DNA of 64,000 nucleotides from Bordetella parapertussis (GTDB lineage Bacteria; Acidobacteriota; Terriglobia; Bryobacterales; Bryobacteraceae). Position 1 is the stretch's first letter. Each line of letters starts with the position of its first letter. Positions 16,915 to 29,264 of the stretch are shown here, in pieces. Location: NCBI GenBank assembly GCA_943328975.2, contig CALQCC020000018.1, forward strand, positions 22,153 through 86,152, read 5' to 3'. The notes under the pieces are model-generated. The model was not told where the DNA came from and searched no databases. It was given only the letters and a program-made list of their open reading frames with translations. Position numbers and translations under genes: made by a program.

Positions 16915-18060
16915 TTACTCCAGAGTCTTGCGAAATCTGGCGATGCTGATCGACAGGATCGTGATGCCGAAGAACGCGAGTGCGACCAGGTTGGGCCACA
17001 GAATGTCGAGGCCTGACCCTTTCAAGAAAATGCCCCGCACGATTTCCAGAAAATAGCGCATCGGATTCAGATACGTGAACCATTGCACAGCCTGCGGCAT
17101 GCTACGGATCGGGAACGAGAAACCGCTGAGCATCATGAACGGTTGAAACAGCAGGAAGGTCGCCATGTTGGCTTGCTGCTGTGTCTTCGAAATGGTCGAG
17201 ATGAAAAGGCCAGCGCCCAGGTTGGTCAGGATGAACAGGAAGGAGGAGAAACACAGTAACCAGAAGTTGCCGGCGAACGGGACTCGAAAAATAATCAACG
17301 ACGCTGCCAGTACGAGTAAGAGATCCCAGAAACCGATGGCTACGAACGGCAGTGTTTTCCCCAGGATCAGTTCCACAGGACGAATCGGTGTCACCATCAG
17401 TTGCTCCATGGTGCCGATCTCTTTTTCACGCACCAGCGCCATAGTTGTGAGCGAGAGGGTGACCAGCATAAGAATGTTGACGATCACGCCGGGCACGAAG
17501 TAGTTGCGGCTCTTGAGCTCGGGGTTGAACCACACGCGGGGTTCGGCCACGATCCGAGGAATAGCGGCTGAGAGAGGAGCGCCGGCCGCGACCATCTTGG
17601 TCCGCTGACGCTTGTTCATGACCTCAGTGGTGTACCGCCCAATCGCCTGCGCTGAGTACGCCGAGACAAGTTGCGCGCTATTGGAATCGGTGCCGTCGAG
17701 TAAGATCTGGACTCCTGAGGAGCGCCCATGCTCCAGGTCTTGCGCGAATCCGGGCAATACACGGACAACGCCATCGACCGTGCTGCGGTCGAGTAGGTCC
17801 TGCATCTCGGTTGGACTCGATGGCGTGGCCAGGATTTCAAACAAACCGGAGCCTTCAAACTGAGAGAGCAATTCGCGGCTCTGCGGTGTTTTGTCTTCGT
17901 CCATCCATGCAATCTGAGCGTGATTCACGTCCAGGTTCACCGCGTAGCCGAACACCAGCAACTGGATCAGCGGTGGCAGCACGAGCATCGCGCGCATCTG
18001 CGGATTGCGGAGAACCTGACGGAACTCCTTGCGGATAATGCAGATTAAACGTTGTCTCAT
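16915..18060 (-). CDS. ABC-2 type transporter permease (YbhR-like)
   Basis: 381 residues from the ATG at 18060, two bases after the stop of the preceding permease gene; the frame is open further upstream, but that part overlaps the neighbour. Topology of the ABC-2 family: one N-terminal membrane segment (MLVLPPLIQLLVFGYAVNLD), a large extracytoplasmic domain (about 45-180), then a cluster of about five membrane segments with the EKEIGTMEQLMVTPIRP coupling motif and SGFSFPIRSMPQAVQW. Last gene of the TetR-led efflux operon; it pairs with the adjacent paralogous permease to form the membrane pore, as YbhS and YbhR do in E. coli. Confidence 0.88.
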   Translation of the reverse strand: MRQRLICIIRKEFRQVLRNPQMRAMLVLPPLIQLLVFGYAVNLDVNHAQIAWMDEDKTPQSRELLSQFEGSGLFEILATPSSPTEMQDLLDRSTVDGVVRVLPGFAQDLEHGRSSGVQILLDGTDSNSAQLVSAYSAQAIGRYTTEVMNKRQRTKMVAAGAPLSAAIPRIVAEPRVWFNPELKSRNYFVPGVIVNILMLVTLSLTTMALVREKEIGTMEQLMVTPIRPVELILGKTLPFVAIGFWDLLLVLAASLIIFRVPFAGNFWLLCFSSFLFILTNLGAGLFISTISKTQQQANMATFLLFQPFMMLSGFSFPIRSMPQAVQWFTYLNPMRYFLEIVRGIFLKGSGLDILWPNLVALAFFGITILSISIARFRKTLE

Positions 18061-18062
18061 GG

Positions 18063-19196
18063 TTAGGCGACCTTCTGCCGCAGCTTGCGCGTCGCGAGGT
18101 AGAACATGCCGGCGCCATATACGATCAGCAGCAACAAATCGAACCACAGCAATCGCAGGCCGATGCCCTTGAGGAAGATGCCCTTGGCGATATTGATGAA
18201 GTACCGGGCGGGAACGAAAAGCGCGATGCCTTGGATGATCGTGGGCATGTTCTGAATCGAATAGACGAAGCCGGAAAGTAGAAACGCGGGCAGGAACGAG
18301 GTAAAGGTTCCCATCTGATAGGCGGTCAACTGACTACGATGGCTGGCGGAGATGAAGATGCCCCAAGCCATGCCGCCGAACAGGAAGACGCAGGATGAGA
18401 ACAGGAGCAGCGGCAGGCTGCCCTTCAGCGGCACGTCGAAGACATTGATGCCGACGTAAAGAGCGATCAACATGTCGACCAAGCCCAGCAGGAAGTACGC
18501 CGCGAGCTTGCCCATGGCGAGTTCCGCGGGCCGGATGGGCGTCGAGAGCAGTTGTTCCATCGTTCCGTTCTCCCACTCACGCGCGATGCAGAGTGAGGTG
18601 AGCAGCGCCGCGATGATCATGGTGATGACGCCGATCAAGCCGGGGACGATGAAGTTTCGCGACACAAGATCGGTGTTGTACCAGACGCGGGTCTGCACGT
18701 CGATGGGCGGTCTCATGACGCTTCCCGTTCGGATCGCTTGCGCATTGTTGCGCGTGATCGCAGCGTAGTTCTGGATCAAACCCTGCGCATACCCGAGGGC
18801 AATGGAAGCCGTATTCGAATCCGATCCATCCAGCAAGATCTGGACCTTCGCCTCTTTGCCCTGCGCCAGGTTCGAGGCGTAGTTCACCGGGATGACGATG
18901 CCGACTAAGGCACGGCGTTGATCGATAGCGCGTTCGATGACGGAGTAGCTGTCCGTTTCGTCAATGATCGAAAAATAATGAGAGCCGCTAAACTCGCGGA
19001 CCAACGCCTGGCTTTCCGCCGATTGATCGGAATCGTAGACGATGGTCAGCACGCGATCTACATCCAAGCTCAAGGCGTAGCCGAACAGCAGCAGGACCAA
19101 CAGGGGCTGCATGATGGCGGCCATCAAGCTGCGCGTATCGCGCACGATGTGCAGGATTTCTTTGTGAGCGATGGCGTAGGTGCGGCGGAAATTCAT
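18063..19196 (-). CDS. ABC-2 type transporter permease (YbhS-like)
   Basis: 377 residues. Same architecture as the following permease: N-terminal membrane segment (MAAIMQPLLVLLLFGYALSLD), extracytoplasmic domain, then membrane segments with EWENGTMEQLLSTPIRPAE and SGFVYSIQNMPTIIQ. The two permeases are clearly related but diverged, suggesting a heterodimer. The ATG overlaps the upstream ATPase stop (ATGA). Confidence 0.88.
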   Translation of the reverse strand: MNFRRTYAIAHKEILHIVRDTRSLMAAIMQPLLVLLLFGYALSLDVDRVLTIVYDSDQSAESQALVREFSGSHYFSIIDETDSYSVIERAIDQRRALVGIVIPVNYASNLAQGKEAKVQILLDGSDSNTASIALGYAQGLIQNYAAITRNNAQAIRTGSVMRPPIDVQTRVWYNTDLVSRNFIVPGLIGVITMIIAALLTSLCIAREWENGTMEQLLSTPIRPAELAMGKLAAYFLLGLVDMLIALYVGINVFDVPLKGSLPLLLFSSCVFLFGGMAWGIFISASHRSQLTAYQMGTFTSFLPAFLLSGFVYSIQNMPTIIQGIALFVPARYFINIAKGIFLKGIGLRLLWFDLLLLIVYGAGMFYLATRKLRQKVA

Positions 19197-20146
19197 GATG
19201 CGATCTTCTTGTTTTGAAATTCCAGCAGTGTCACGAAGACGTCTTCCATGGACGGGGGGATCGGCTCAAGTACCTTGATCTGTATACCCTCAGCCTCCAA
19301 CACTTGCCGTATGTCGCTGGCGCCTTTCGCCTGATCGTCGACCTTTACGTGCAGCCCCGCTCCGAATACGGCGACGTCCTCGATGCCAGTACGACCTTTA
19401 AGCAGCGTCATGCTGCCGAACAAATCCGATGTTTCCAGGTTGAGCAGGTGGCCCTCGCCTAGCGACGCTTTCAGTTCCGCCGGAGATCCCAGCGCGATCA
19501 CTTTGCCGCCGCCCATGAGTGCGATGCGGTTGCAGTATTCCGCTTCGTCCATGTAGTGCGTCGTGACGAACACGGTATGGCCGTCTTCGGAAAGCTGATA
19601 GATCAGGTCCCAAAAATCGCGCCGAGCCATGGGGTCGACGCCGCTGGTGGGTTCGTCCAGGAAGAGAACCGGGGGCTCGTGGAGAATCGCACAACCGAGA
19701 GCGAGCCGCTGCTTCCAGCCGCCTGAGAGCAGGCCCGTCATCATCTTTCGCTTCTCGGTAAGACCGGCCATCTTCAGAACATGCTCGCGACGTTGCTCGA
19801 ACTTTTCTGGTGCGACGCCGTAGATGCCGCCAAAGAACTCGATATTTTCGTCGACGCTCAGATCATCGTAGAGCGAGAACTTCTGCGACATGTAGCCGAT
19901 GTTCTTGCGGATCTCCTCCGATTGCGTTGCTACATCGAAGCCCGCCACGGTCGCACTGCCCGAAGTCGGCGCCAAGAGTCCGCACAGAATCCGGATCGTC
20001 GTCGATTTACCCGCGCCGTTTGGTCCCAGGAAGCCGAAGATTTCACCCGGCGCAACGTCGATGGACACATTGTCCACCGCGACGAAATCGCCGAATCGCT
20101 TCGTCAACGAGTCGATGCGGACTGCTGGACCGCTCTTAGGCTGCAC
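19193..20146 (-). CDS. ABC transporter ATP-binding protein (second ATPase of efflux operon)
   Basis: 317 residues. Walker A GPNGAGKST, Q-loop YMSQKFSLYDDL, signature LSGGWKQRLALG (a Trp inside the signature is unusual), Walker B VLFLDEPTSGVD and the switch His in VFVTTHYMDEAE. The C-terminal ~70 residues match the regulatory extension of ABC-2 drug and polysaccharide exporters. It overlaps the preceding ATPase by 11 bases. In E. coli the two corresponding ATPase domains are one polypeptide (YbhF); here they are two genes. Confidence 0.92.
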   Translation of the reverse strand: MQPKSGPAVRIDSLTKRFGDFVAVDNVSIDVAPGEIFGFLGPNGAGKSTTIRILCGLLAPTSGSATVAGFDVATQSEEIRKNIGYMSQKFSLYDDLSVDENIEFFGGIYGVAPEKFEQRREHVLKMAGLTEKRKMMTGLLSGGWKQRLALGCAILHEPPVLFLDEPTSGVDPMARRDFWDLIYQLSEDGHTVFVTTHYMDEAEYCNRIALMGGGKVIALGSPAELKASLGEGHLLNLETSDLFGSMTLLKGRTGIEDVAVFGAGLHVKVDDQAKGASDIRQVLEAEGIQIKVLEPIPPSMEDVFVTLLEFQNKKIAS

Positions 20147-21053
20147 GACCCAACTCCTCCCGCCGGACCAACGCTACGAAGACGTCTTCGAGCGATGGCG
20201 AAATGGGGCGATAGTCAAAGGTGAACTGCTGCGCCAATTTCGCAACGGAGGCTTTGCCTTCGTCGAGGAATAGATGTAAGTCTGCACCCGAAGGCTGAAC
20301 TGCGACGACTCCAGGCTGGCCCGTGAGTTCCGCCCGCGTCTTGCGCAAGTTTGTGGAGGTCACGCTGTAACAGGACTCGGTTAATTCGTTGCGCAGTGCG
20401 GACGGCGTATCGCAGCGGATCATCTTTCCCAGATGCATGAGGCCGACACGATTGGCGCGTTCGGCTTCGTCCAGGTATGCAGTGGCCACCATAACGGTGA
20501 GGCCTTCACGCACCAATTCGTATAGAATCGCCCAGAAATCCCGGCGCGATACGGGATCGACGCCGTTGGTCGGTTCGTCCAGGAACAAAACCCGCGGCTT
20601 GTGGAGCAGGGTACACATCAGCGCCAGCTTCTGCTTCATGCCGCCGGATAACTTGCCGGCCTGCCGTGCGCGGAACGGCTCCATGCGCGTCATCTGCAGC
20701 AGCCGATTCGAAAGTTCCTCGCGTTCCTTGCCCACGATGCCGAACAGGTCGCCGTAGAAATTCATATTCTCGTCGACGGTCAAGTCCGTATAGAGGCCGA
20801 ACTTTTGGGCCATGTATCCGATGTGATCTTTTACTTCGTCCGGGGATTTCGCAACGTCGAGCCCCGTAACAACAGCGCGGCCTTCGGTGGGATCCATCAA
20901 TCCGCACAGCAGCCGCATCGTCGTTGTTTTGCCCGCGCCATCCGGACCCACCAACGCGAAAATCTCACCTTGGGCGATTTTAAGATTCAGGCCGCTTACA
21001 GCCGTCAGGTCGCCAAACTTACGGGTGAGATTCTCCGCGATGACAATGCTCAC
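20136..21053 (-). CDS. ABC transporter ATP-binding protein (first ATPase of efflux operon)
   Basis: 305 residues. Walker A GPDGAGKTT, Q-loop YMAQKFGLYTDL, signature LSGGMKQKLALM, Walker B VLFLDEPTNGVD; the switch position in VMVATAYLDEAE is Ala-Tyr where His is usual, so this ATP site may be degenerate and the pair asymmetric, as in many heterodimeric exporters. Its start overlaps the HlyD-type gene stop by four bases. It corresponds to the N-terminal half of E. coli YbhF. Confidence 0.92.
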   Translation of the reverse strand: MSIVIAENLTRKFGDLTAVSGLNLKIAQGEIFALVGPDGAGKTTTMRLLCGLMDPTEGRAVVTGLDVAKSPDEVKDHIGYMAQKFGLYTDLTVDENMNFYGDLFGIVGKEREELSNRLLQMTRMEPFRARQAGKLSGGMKQKLALMCTLLHKPRVLFLDEPTNGVDPVSRRDFWAILYELVREGLTVMVATAYLDEAERANRVGLMHLGKMIRCDTPSALRNELTESCYSVTSTNLRKTRAELTGQPGVVAVQPSGADLHLFLDEGKASVAKLAQQFTFDYRPISPSLEDVFVALVRREELGRAA

Positions 21054-22219
21054 AGTACGATCTCCGCGTCCACCGGCATGTTGTTTTTCAATTCATGCGC
21101 GGTGTTGTCCACTTCGATCTTCACGCGGTAGACCAGCTTCACGCGTTCTTCCTTGGTCTGGATCTGTTTCGGCGTGAACTCGGCTTCGGAGGAGATAAAG
21201 GAAATGCGGCCCGGGTATTTCTTTCCGGGGAAAGAATCGGTGCTCAAAGAAACGGTGCCGCCCAGATGGACGCGGCCCAGATCCGTCTCGTTGACGTAGG
21301 CGCGTAGCCACGGATGATCCAGATCTCCGATGCTGATGATGGTGGTGCCGGCGGCAACTACTTCTCCGGATTCAGCGGCCTTCAGCAGGATTACGCCGTC
21401 GATGGGCGCGACCAGCGTGGTATCCGCCAACTGCGCGTCCGTCATGCCCACCAGAGCCTTGTTGCGGTCGATTTCCGCACGCCGTCCGGTCAGTTCCTGC
21501 TCCTTGCGCTTGATCTCGATCCGATTCGCCTCCGCAGTGGCGATTGCCGCCTGCGCCCGAGCGACAGCCGCTCGCGCCGCCGTGATCTCTTCTTTACGCG
21601 GACCTTCTTGCACCAGCGCTAGACGCTGCTCGGATTGGCGGAGCAAGGCATTGGTGCTATCGACCTTGGTCTTCGCTTGATCGCGTTGCGAGGTCGAGAT
21701 GTCTTCGCGGCTGTAGAGCGTCTGCGCGCGTTCCCACTCTGCTTTGGCGATATCGTTCCAGGCGTGGGCGTCGGTAACGGCGGCCTGCGCCTGCGCGATT
21801 TCCTGCGAGCGGCTTCCCGCTAGCAAGTCGTCCAGCCGAGCCTGCGCTTGGGCCAGTTCCGCCCGTCGCAGTGCTACGTCGCTTTCAATGGTCGCCTTCT
21901 GATACTCGATGGACGTTTGGAGCTGTTGATACTGGGACTGAGCGCCGCTGACAGAAGCCGCGTCTCGCGCCCGCTGCTGTTCCAGTTGCGAGGCCTCCAG
22001 CTTGGCGATCACTTGGCCCTTCTTGACCCACTCGCCTTCGCGCACCGTGAGCTCGGTCACCCGTCCGGCTGTCTTAAAGGACAAGTCGACCTGCGTCAGT
22101 TCCAGGTTTCCTGAGATCTGCAGCCGATTGCCGTTCGCGGCCACCTGCTGCTGGTTCCAATACCAATATCCACCGCCAGCGACGGCCAATAACAATAGAA
22201 TCGGAAGACGTTTCTTCAT
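21050..22219 (-). CDS. HlyD-type periplasmic adaptor (YbhG-like)
   Basis: 389 residues. An N-terminal membrane anchor or uncleaved signal (LPILLLLAVAGGGYWYW) precedes a biotinyl-lipoyl half (LQISGNLELTQVDLSFKTAGRVTELTVREGEWVKKGQ), a long alpha-helical hairpin at about 80-255 rich in Ala, Gln, Arg and Glu, and the second lipoyl half plus beta-barrel (TTLVAPIDGVILLKAAESGEVVAAGT). It should bridge the inner-membrane ABC complex and the TolC-type channel encoded next to it. Four-base overlaps on both sides place it within the operon. Confidence 0.92.
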   Translation of the reverse strand: MKKRLPILLLLAVAGGGYWYWNQQQVAANGNRLQISGNLELTQVDLSFKTAGRVTELTVREGEWVKKGQVIAKLEASQLEQQRARDAASVSGAQSQYQQLQTSIEYQKATIESDVALRRAELAQAQARLDDLLAGSRSQEIAQAQAAVTDAHAWNDIAKAEWERAQTLYSREDISTSQRDQAKTKVDSTNALLRQSEQRLALVQEGPRKEEITAARAAVARAQAAIATAEANRIEIKRKEQELTGRRAEIDRNKALVGMTDAQLADTTLVAPIDGVILLKAAESGEVVAAGTTIISIGDLDHPWLRAYVNETDLGRVHLGGTVSLSTDSFPGKKYPGRISFISSEAEFTPKQIQTKEERVKLVYRVKIEVDNTAHELKNNMPVDAEIVL

Positions 22220-23529
22220 GGTTTTACGAACTCCTGAATGTGTCCTGTCGCCACGGCCAAGTCGAGCCGGGCAACGTTGTAACTGTAAAGCGCAAGAATC
22301 TGGTTGTCGCGAGCGCGATCCAACCGAGCCTGCGCGTTGGTGATTTCGAGCGGGATGCCGACGCCGGCTTGGTAGCGTCTCTGCGCCTGTTCTACTTCGT
22401 TCTGCGCCAGAGCCAAGCCCTCCCGTGCGGTGGTTACCTGTGATTCGGCTGAGCGGATGCTGTCCATCGCCAGCCGGACTTCCAGCTCCACCTGCTGTTC
22501 CAGATCGCGGGTCCGAAGCTGTTCGGCCCGTAGTTGGGTATTACTCTCCAGCCGCCGAGCGCTGCGCCGGCCGCCGTCGAACAAAGGAATGGAGACCGAA
22601 ACTCCAACGGTGCGTGTGCGCGCCAGTCCGATGGCAGGCTGCCCAATGCCGCCGTAATCCCCGAACGTGGAAACGGTGGGCAAACGTTCCGCCTCAACCG
22701 CGGAAGTGTTCATGCGAGCGACTGTTTCCCGCTGTTTCTGGGCCCGTAATTCCAACCTGGATTCGTGAGCGCGCGTGAGTGCCGCCTCTGCGCTGCCCAG
22801 ATCCGCGGGGGAGTAACTCAGCTTATCGACCAACTGGACCGGCATGGAAAGATCCAATCCCATCGCCCGCAGCAACTGCAGCCCCGCGCGATTGCGTTCG
22901 TTCCGCACAACGATTAAGCGGCCATCGTCGTTCGCCAATTGGACCTGCGCTCGGGTGACCTCGATGCCAGTCCCCGTACCCGCGTCCTTTTGCGATTTCG
23001 CCAAATCCACCAGCGCCCGGGACAAATCCACATTGGCCTGCGCGGCTTCGAGTGCCGCATCCGCGCGCAACGTTGCCAGATAGGCCCGCGCAACTTGGTC
23101 GGTGACCTGAGTCTTGGTGACTTCGAGGTCCGCCTTGCTGGTATCGACTCCAGCCTGCACTGCACGGTAGCGGCGTAGGTTGGCGAAATCGAGCACCGTC
23201 CATCGCGCCGTGGGGCGGATGTCCACTACCGAGAACGGGCCCACCACGTTGGGAAGTGTGAATCCCGGCACGCTGATGTTGAAGCCGAAGGTTCGCAGAT
23301 TCACCGTCTGATTGCGCGCCTGGAAGGTGCCGTCCACCGTGGGTAGCAAGGTCGACTTGGCCTGCAGGACCTGGTTCTCCGCACGGACGATGGATTGCTC
23401 CGCCAGCGCGATCTTGAGGCTGCCCTCCGGACTGGTGGCGATATCCACGGCTCGGGCCAAGCTCAGTTGCAGCGTCGTTTGCGCGAACGCTGCCGCTGAA
23501 AACACAAAACTGAGGAACACGTTTCGCAT
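22216..23529 (-). CDS. TolC-family outer-membrane efflux protein
   Basis: 437 residues with a signal peptide (MRNVFLSFVFSAAAFAQ). Two repeated outer-membrane-efflux-protein halves are visible, each with long amphipathic helices (LQLSLARAVDIA... ; QQVELEVRLAMDSIRSAESQVTTAREGLALAQNEVEQAQRRY split over the second half) and the SVSIPLFDGGRR beta-strand segment. It forms the trimeric duct through the outer membrane. Inclusion of a dedicated TolC gene in the operon differs from E. coli ybhGFSR, which uses an unlinked channel. It follows the TetR gene by five bases. Confidence 0.92.
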   Translation of the reverse strand: MRNVFLSFVFSAAAFAQTTLQLSLARAVDIATSPEGSLKIALAEQSIVRAENQVLQAKSTLLPTVDGTFQARNQTVNLRTFGFNISVPGFTLPNVVGPFSVVDIRPTARWTVLDFANLRRYRAVQAGVDTSKADLEVTKTQVTDQVARAYLATLRADAALEAAQANVDLSRALVDLAKSQKDAGTGTGIEVTRAQVQLANDDGRLIVVRNERNRAGLQLLRAMGLDLSMPVQLVDKLSYSPADLGSAEAALTRAHESRLELRAQKQRETVARMNTSAVEAERLPTVSTFGDYGGIGQPAIGLARTRTVGVSVSIPLFDGGRRSARRLESNTQLRAEQLRTRDLEQQVELEVRLAMDSIRSAESQVTTAREGLALAQNEVEQAQRRYQAGVGIPLEITNAQARLDRARDNQILALYSYNVARLDLAVATGHIQEFVKP

Positions 23530-23534
23530 AGGGG

Positions 23535-24149
23535 TTAAGTTGTATTGGATGCCGGGGTATGGAACCCGGCGGCAAGAAATTGTACGGTGCGCCGCAATAA
23601 CGCCTCGCGGTCGTCAATGCTGCAAAGGCCATTGGTGATGCGGGGAATGAGGTGGCCCCACAAAAGGGTGTGCGTCATCACGCCCACCGAAAACTGCATC
23701 CGCCAGAAAATATCGACCATCGGCAAACCGGGCAAGGCCTCGCTGAGGGCTGTGGAAAAACGGAGCGCAACGGGTGCCAGATGGACGTTGAATAGGCGGT
23801 CGACAAACATGTCCGGGTTCGACATGACGCGGCCCATGAGCGGAATCAGGGACTGAATCCGAATCTCAAAAATCGGCCGCAGGAAGGCGTCGAGGATCTT
23901 TTCCACGGTAGGATTCGGGCCTGCCGCATCCAGCATTTCGAGCCGACGAGCGTTCACCGGCTCAATTCTGCGCGCGATCACGGCGTCGATCAGGGCGTCC
24001 TTGGAGTGAAAATGATAGTTGACGGCCGCAAGATTCACGGCGGCGTCGGTTGTGATGTCACGTAAAGAAACAGACTCGAAGCCATTCATTCCGAACAGTT
24101 TCTCTGCCGTGTCCAGGATTCGACCTTTGGTGCCTGTACGTTCACTCAT
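23535..24149 (-). CDS. TetR/AcrR family regulator (CecR-like)
   Basis: 204 residues. The N-terminal helix-turn-helix (GRILDTAEKLFGMNGFESVSLRDITTDA, then VNLAAVNYHFHSKDALI) is canonical. The C-terminal ligand domain (about 85-195) with the INxRRLExLD start and long helices resembles the DUF1956 domain of E. coli CecR/YbiH, the regulator of the ybh efflux genes. As first gene of the seven-gene operon it is expected to repress it; an imperfect palindrome just upstream of the start is a candidate operator. Inducer unknown. Confidence 0.88.
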   Translation of the reverse strand: MSERTGTKGRILDTAEKLFGMNGFESVSLRDITTDAAVNLAAVNYHFHSKDALIDAVIARRIEPVNARRLEMLDAAGPNPTVEKILDAFLRPIFEIRIQSLIPLMGRVMSNPDMFVDRLFNVHLAPVALRFSTALSEALPGLPMVDIFWRMQFSVGVMTHTLLWGHLIPRITNGLCSIDDREALLRRTVQFLAAGFHTPASNTT

Positions 24150-24164
24150 ACGAACGTTTTAATC

Positions 24165-24180
24165 ATACAATTGAATGTAT
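24165..24180. promoter_or_regulatory. Candidate TetR-type operator
   Basis: ATACAATTGAATGTAT has perfect 5-base arms (ATACA/TGTAT) around a six-base centre, 12 of 16 positions being symmetric. It starts 16 bases upstream of the tetR ATG, between the divergent efflux operon and the VWFA gene, where an autorepressor would bind. A related half-site, CATAC, recurs at 24148-24152. Prediction from position and symmetry only. Confidence 0.35.
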
Positions 24181-24204
24181 CCTCCGTCAAGAGAACTGTT
24201 TGGC

Positions 24205-25827
24205 ATGAAACTTCCACCGCGCCCTGTACGTCGGATCTCCATGGTCTTTTTGCGTCTCGCAGCCGCCGGGCTGATGGTGGCATCCGCGTGGGCGCAGGAG
24301 CCGCCCGCCCCCACCTTCCGGGCGAGCACCCGGCTGGTCCAGGTGGACGTCGTAGTGAAGTCCAAGGACGCCCCTGTGGGCGGCCTCACCAAGGACGACT
24401 TCCAGGTCTCCGACAACGGTAAGCTGCAGCAGATCGCTGTCTTCAGCGTGCGCGAGGTCAACGTAACGCCGCCGGTCGCCGTGCCACTGCCTGCGGGCGT
24501 GGTGACGAACCGTCCCCAGTATCGTGGCGTGGAGCCAGTGTCCGCCACCGTGGTTCTTATCGACGCCCAGAACACACAGCCCGAAGACCAAGGTTACGCA
24601 CGCTTGCAAGCTCTGAAGTATTTGGACCGGGCCTCCCGGCGGGAACTGGTCGCGGTGTACGCGCTGGACACGACGCTCAAGGTCCTGCAAGGGTTCACCG
24701 AAGACCGCGCGGCTCTGCGGGCGTCGATCGACAAGTACAAGATGACGCAGTCGCTGAACATGCAGGACGGTACCCCTGGATCACCGGGTCTGCTGACTGG
24801 CCTCACTGGCAACGGGGCAAACGCGATGCGAGCGATGAACTTCCAGCGGCAGGCCGACATCACTTCCGCCGCCTTTGAATCCATCGCCCGACACCTGTCA
24901 GGACTACCGGGCCGCAAGAAGTTCATCTGGATCACCGCTGCCCCACCGCTCACCTTCACGCAGGAGAACGAGCGCAACGGTGCCACCATGAGAGAATTTA
25001 CCAACCTGAGTCCGCAACTCTTTGCACCCCTGCGACTGATGAACGATGCCAATGTCGCCATCTATCCGCTCGACCCGCGCGGTGTCTTGCCGTACCATAC
25101 TCCGGGGCTGAACGACCCTGGCCTACCCACGATGATCCAACTTGCCGAGATGACGGGGGGCAAGGCGTTCTATAACGACAACGACTTGGCTTCGGAGATC
25201 GAGGCCGCCATCGCCGACACCGACCTCACCTACACGCTCGGCTTTTACCCAACCGAGGAAGGAGTTGACGGTAGTCTTCATTCCATCTCGGTAAAAGTGA
25301 ATCGCAGCGGAGCGGACGCACGCTATCGCAGGTCTTATACAGCCGAGACGGTCACCAAGCCGCTCACAGAGAAGTTTCGTAAAGCGACGCTAAGTGCTTG
25401 GGTGAACCAGCCGCTGGATTCGACCGAGATCCCCCTTCAAGCCGCCGCCGTGCCGACGATCAACAAGCCCGGATATTACGACGTCGAAGTAGGCATCGAT
25501 CCGTCGTCGCTGAAGCTCGAACAAAAGGACGGTAGCTTTGTCGGCAGCTTTGAAGTTGCCATCGTGCCTGACGTTGAGAATAGCCCCAAAGGCCTGCACC
25601 AGACGATCAAAGTGAATCTTACGCAGGAGCGTTTACTCAAGGCGCTCCAAACCGGCATCGTGGTGATCAATCAGATTCGCGTCATCAACAACAAAGGCAA
25701 GCTGCTCGCCAATCAACTGCACTTGGTGGTGATGGATCAGGCGACAGGCAAGACCGGCTCCGTGCGGATTCCGCTCTGTGGGGCAGGCTCCCAGCCTGCA
25801 AACCGGTTCATAACCGGCTCCTGCTGA
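24205..25827 (+). CDS. VWFA-related secreted protein (no canonical MIDAS)
   Basis: 540 residues from the ATG at 24205; an in-frame ATG at 24175 would lie within the putative operator and was not preferred. A signal region ends near SAWAQE. The acidobacterial VWFA-related domain runs from about residue 30: FRASTRLVQVDVVVKSKDAP, LTKDDFQVSDNGKLQ, VVLIDAQNTQ, HLSGLPGRKKFIWIT, DPRGVLPY. The metal site is D-x-x-N-T rather than DxSxS, common in this subfamily. A C-terminal beta-rich part (about 380-525) follows. The last ~16 residues (from about GAGSQPAN) are encoded by the palindromic element at 25778-25884, not by family sequence, so the original stop was probably lost. Function unknown; probably extracellular or periplasmic. 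Confidence 0.8.
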   Translation: MKLPPRPVRRISMVFLRLAAAGLMVASAWAQEPPAPTFRASTRLVQVDVVVKSKDAPVGGLTKDDFQVSDNGKLQQIAVFSVREVNVTPPVAVPLPAGVVTNRPQYRGVEPVSATVVLIDAQNTQPEDQGYARLQALKYLDRASRRELVAVYALDTTLKVLQGFTEDRAALRASIDKYKMTQSLNMQDGTPGSPGLLTGLTGNGANAMRAMNFQRQADITSAAFESIARHLSGLPGRKKFIWITAAPPLTFTQENERNGATMREFTNLSPQLFAPLRLMNDANVAIYPLDPRGVLPYHTPGLNDPGLPTMIQLAEMTGGKAFYNDNDLASEIEAAIADTDLTYTLGFYPTEEGVDGSLHSISVKVNRSGADARYRRSYTAETVTKPLTEKFRKATLSAWVNQPLDSTEIPLQAAAVPTINKPGYYDVEVGIDPSSLKLEQKDGSFVGSFEVAIVPDVENSPKGLHQTIKVNLTQERLLKALQTGIVVINQIRVINNKGKLLANQLHLVVMDQATGKTGSVRIPLCGAGSQPANRFITGSC

Positions 25828-25867
25828 ATTGCAAACGCCCAGCGACGGCTACGAGCCGCCGAGCAGC

Positions 25868-25884
<17 letters not shown>
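25778..25884. repeat. 107-bp palindromic multi-hairpin element
   Basis: The ends are perfect 9-base inverted repeats, GTGGGGCAG (25778-25786) and CTGCCCCAC (25876-25884). Inside are four further stem-loops, each with a three-base loop: GCAGGCT-ccc-AGCCTGC (25783-25799), CCGGTT-cat-AACCGG (25803-25817), CGGCT-acg-AGCCG (25846-25858) and GCAGCTT-acg-AAGCTGC (25863-25879). The element lies across the junction of two convergent genes and supplies the last codons of both. It has no coding capacity of its own. It looks like a non-autonomous mobile palindrome (MITE- or REP-cluster-like) or a bidirectional terminator built from one. Confidence 0.7.
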
Positions 25885-29158
<3,274 letters not shown>

Positions 29159-29264
29159 ACCCGGACTGTTCCAGCCAAGCGCGCCAGCTACAAAAAAGTG
29201 GAAGGCGAATATGAGGATTGGAACAGGTTGTTATACTGAAGCCAGGGTGCCGGGACCCTCATAC

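Noticed and set aside
16887..16918. GTAAC/GTTAC hairpin after the last efflux permease as a terminator
   Set aside because: Interrupted stem that includes the stop codon and no following T run; too weak to list.
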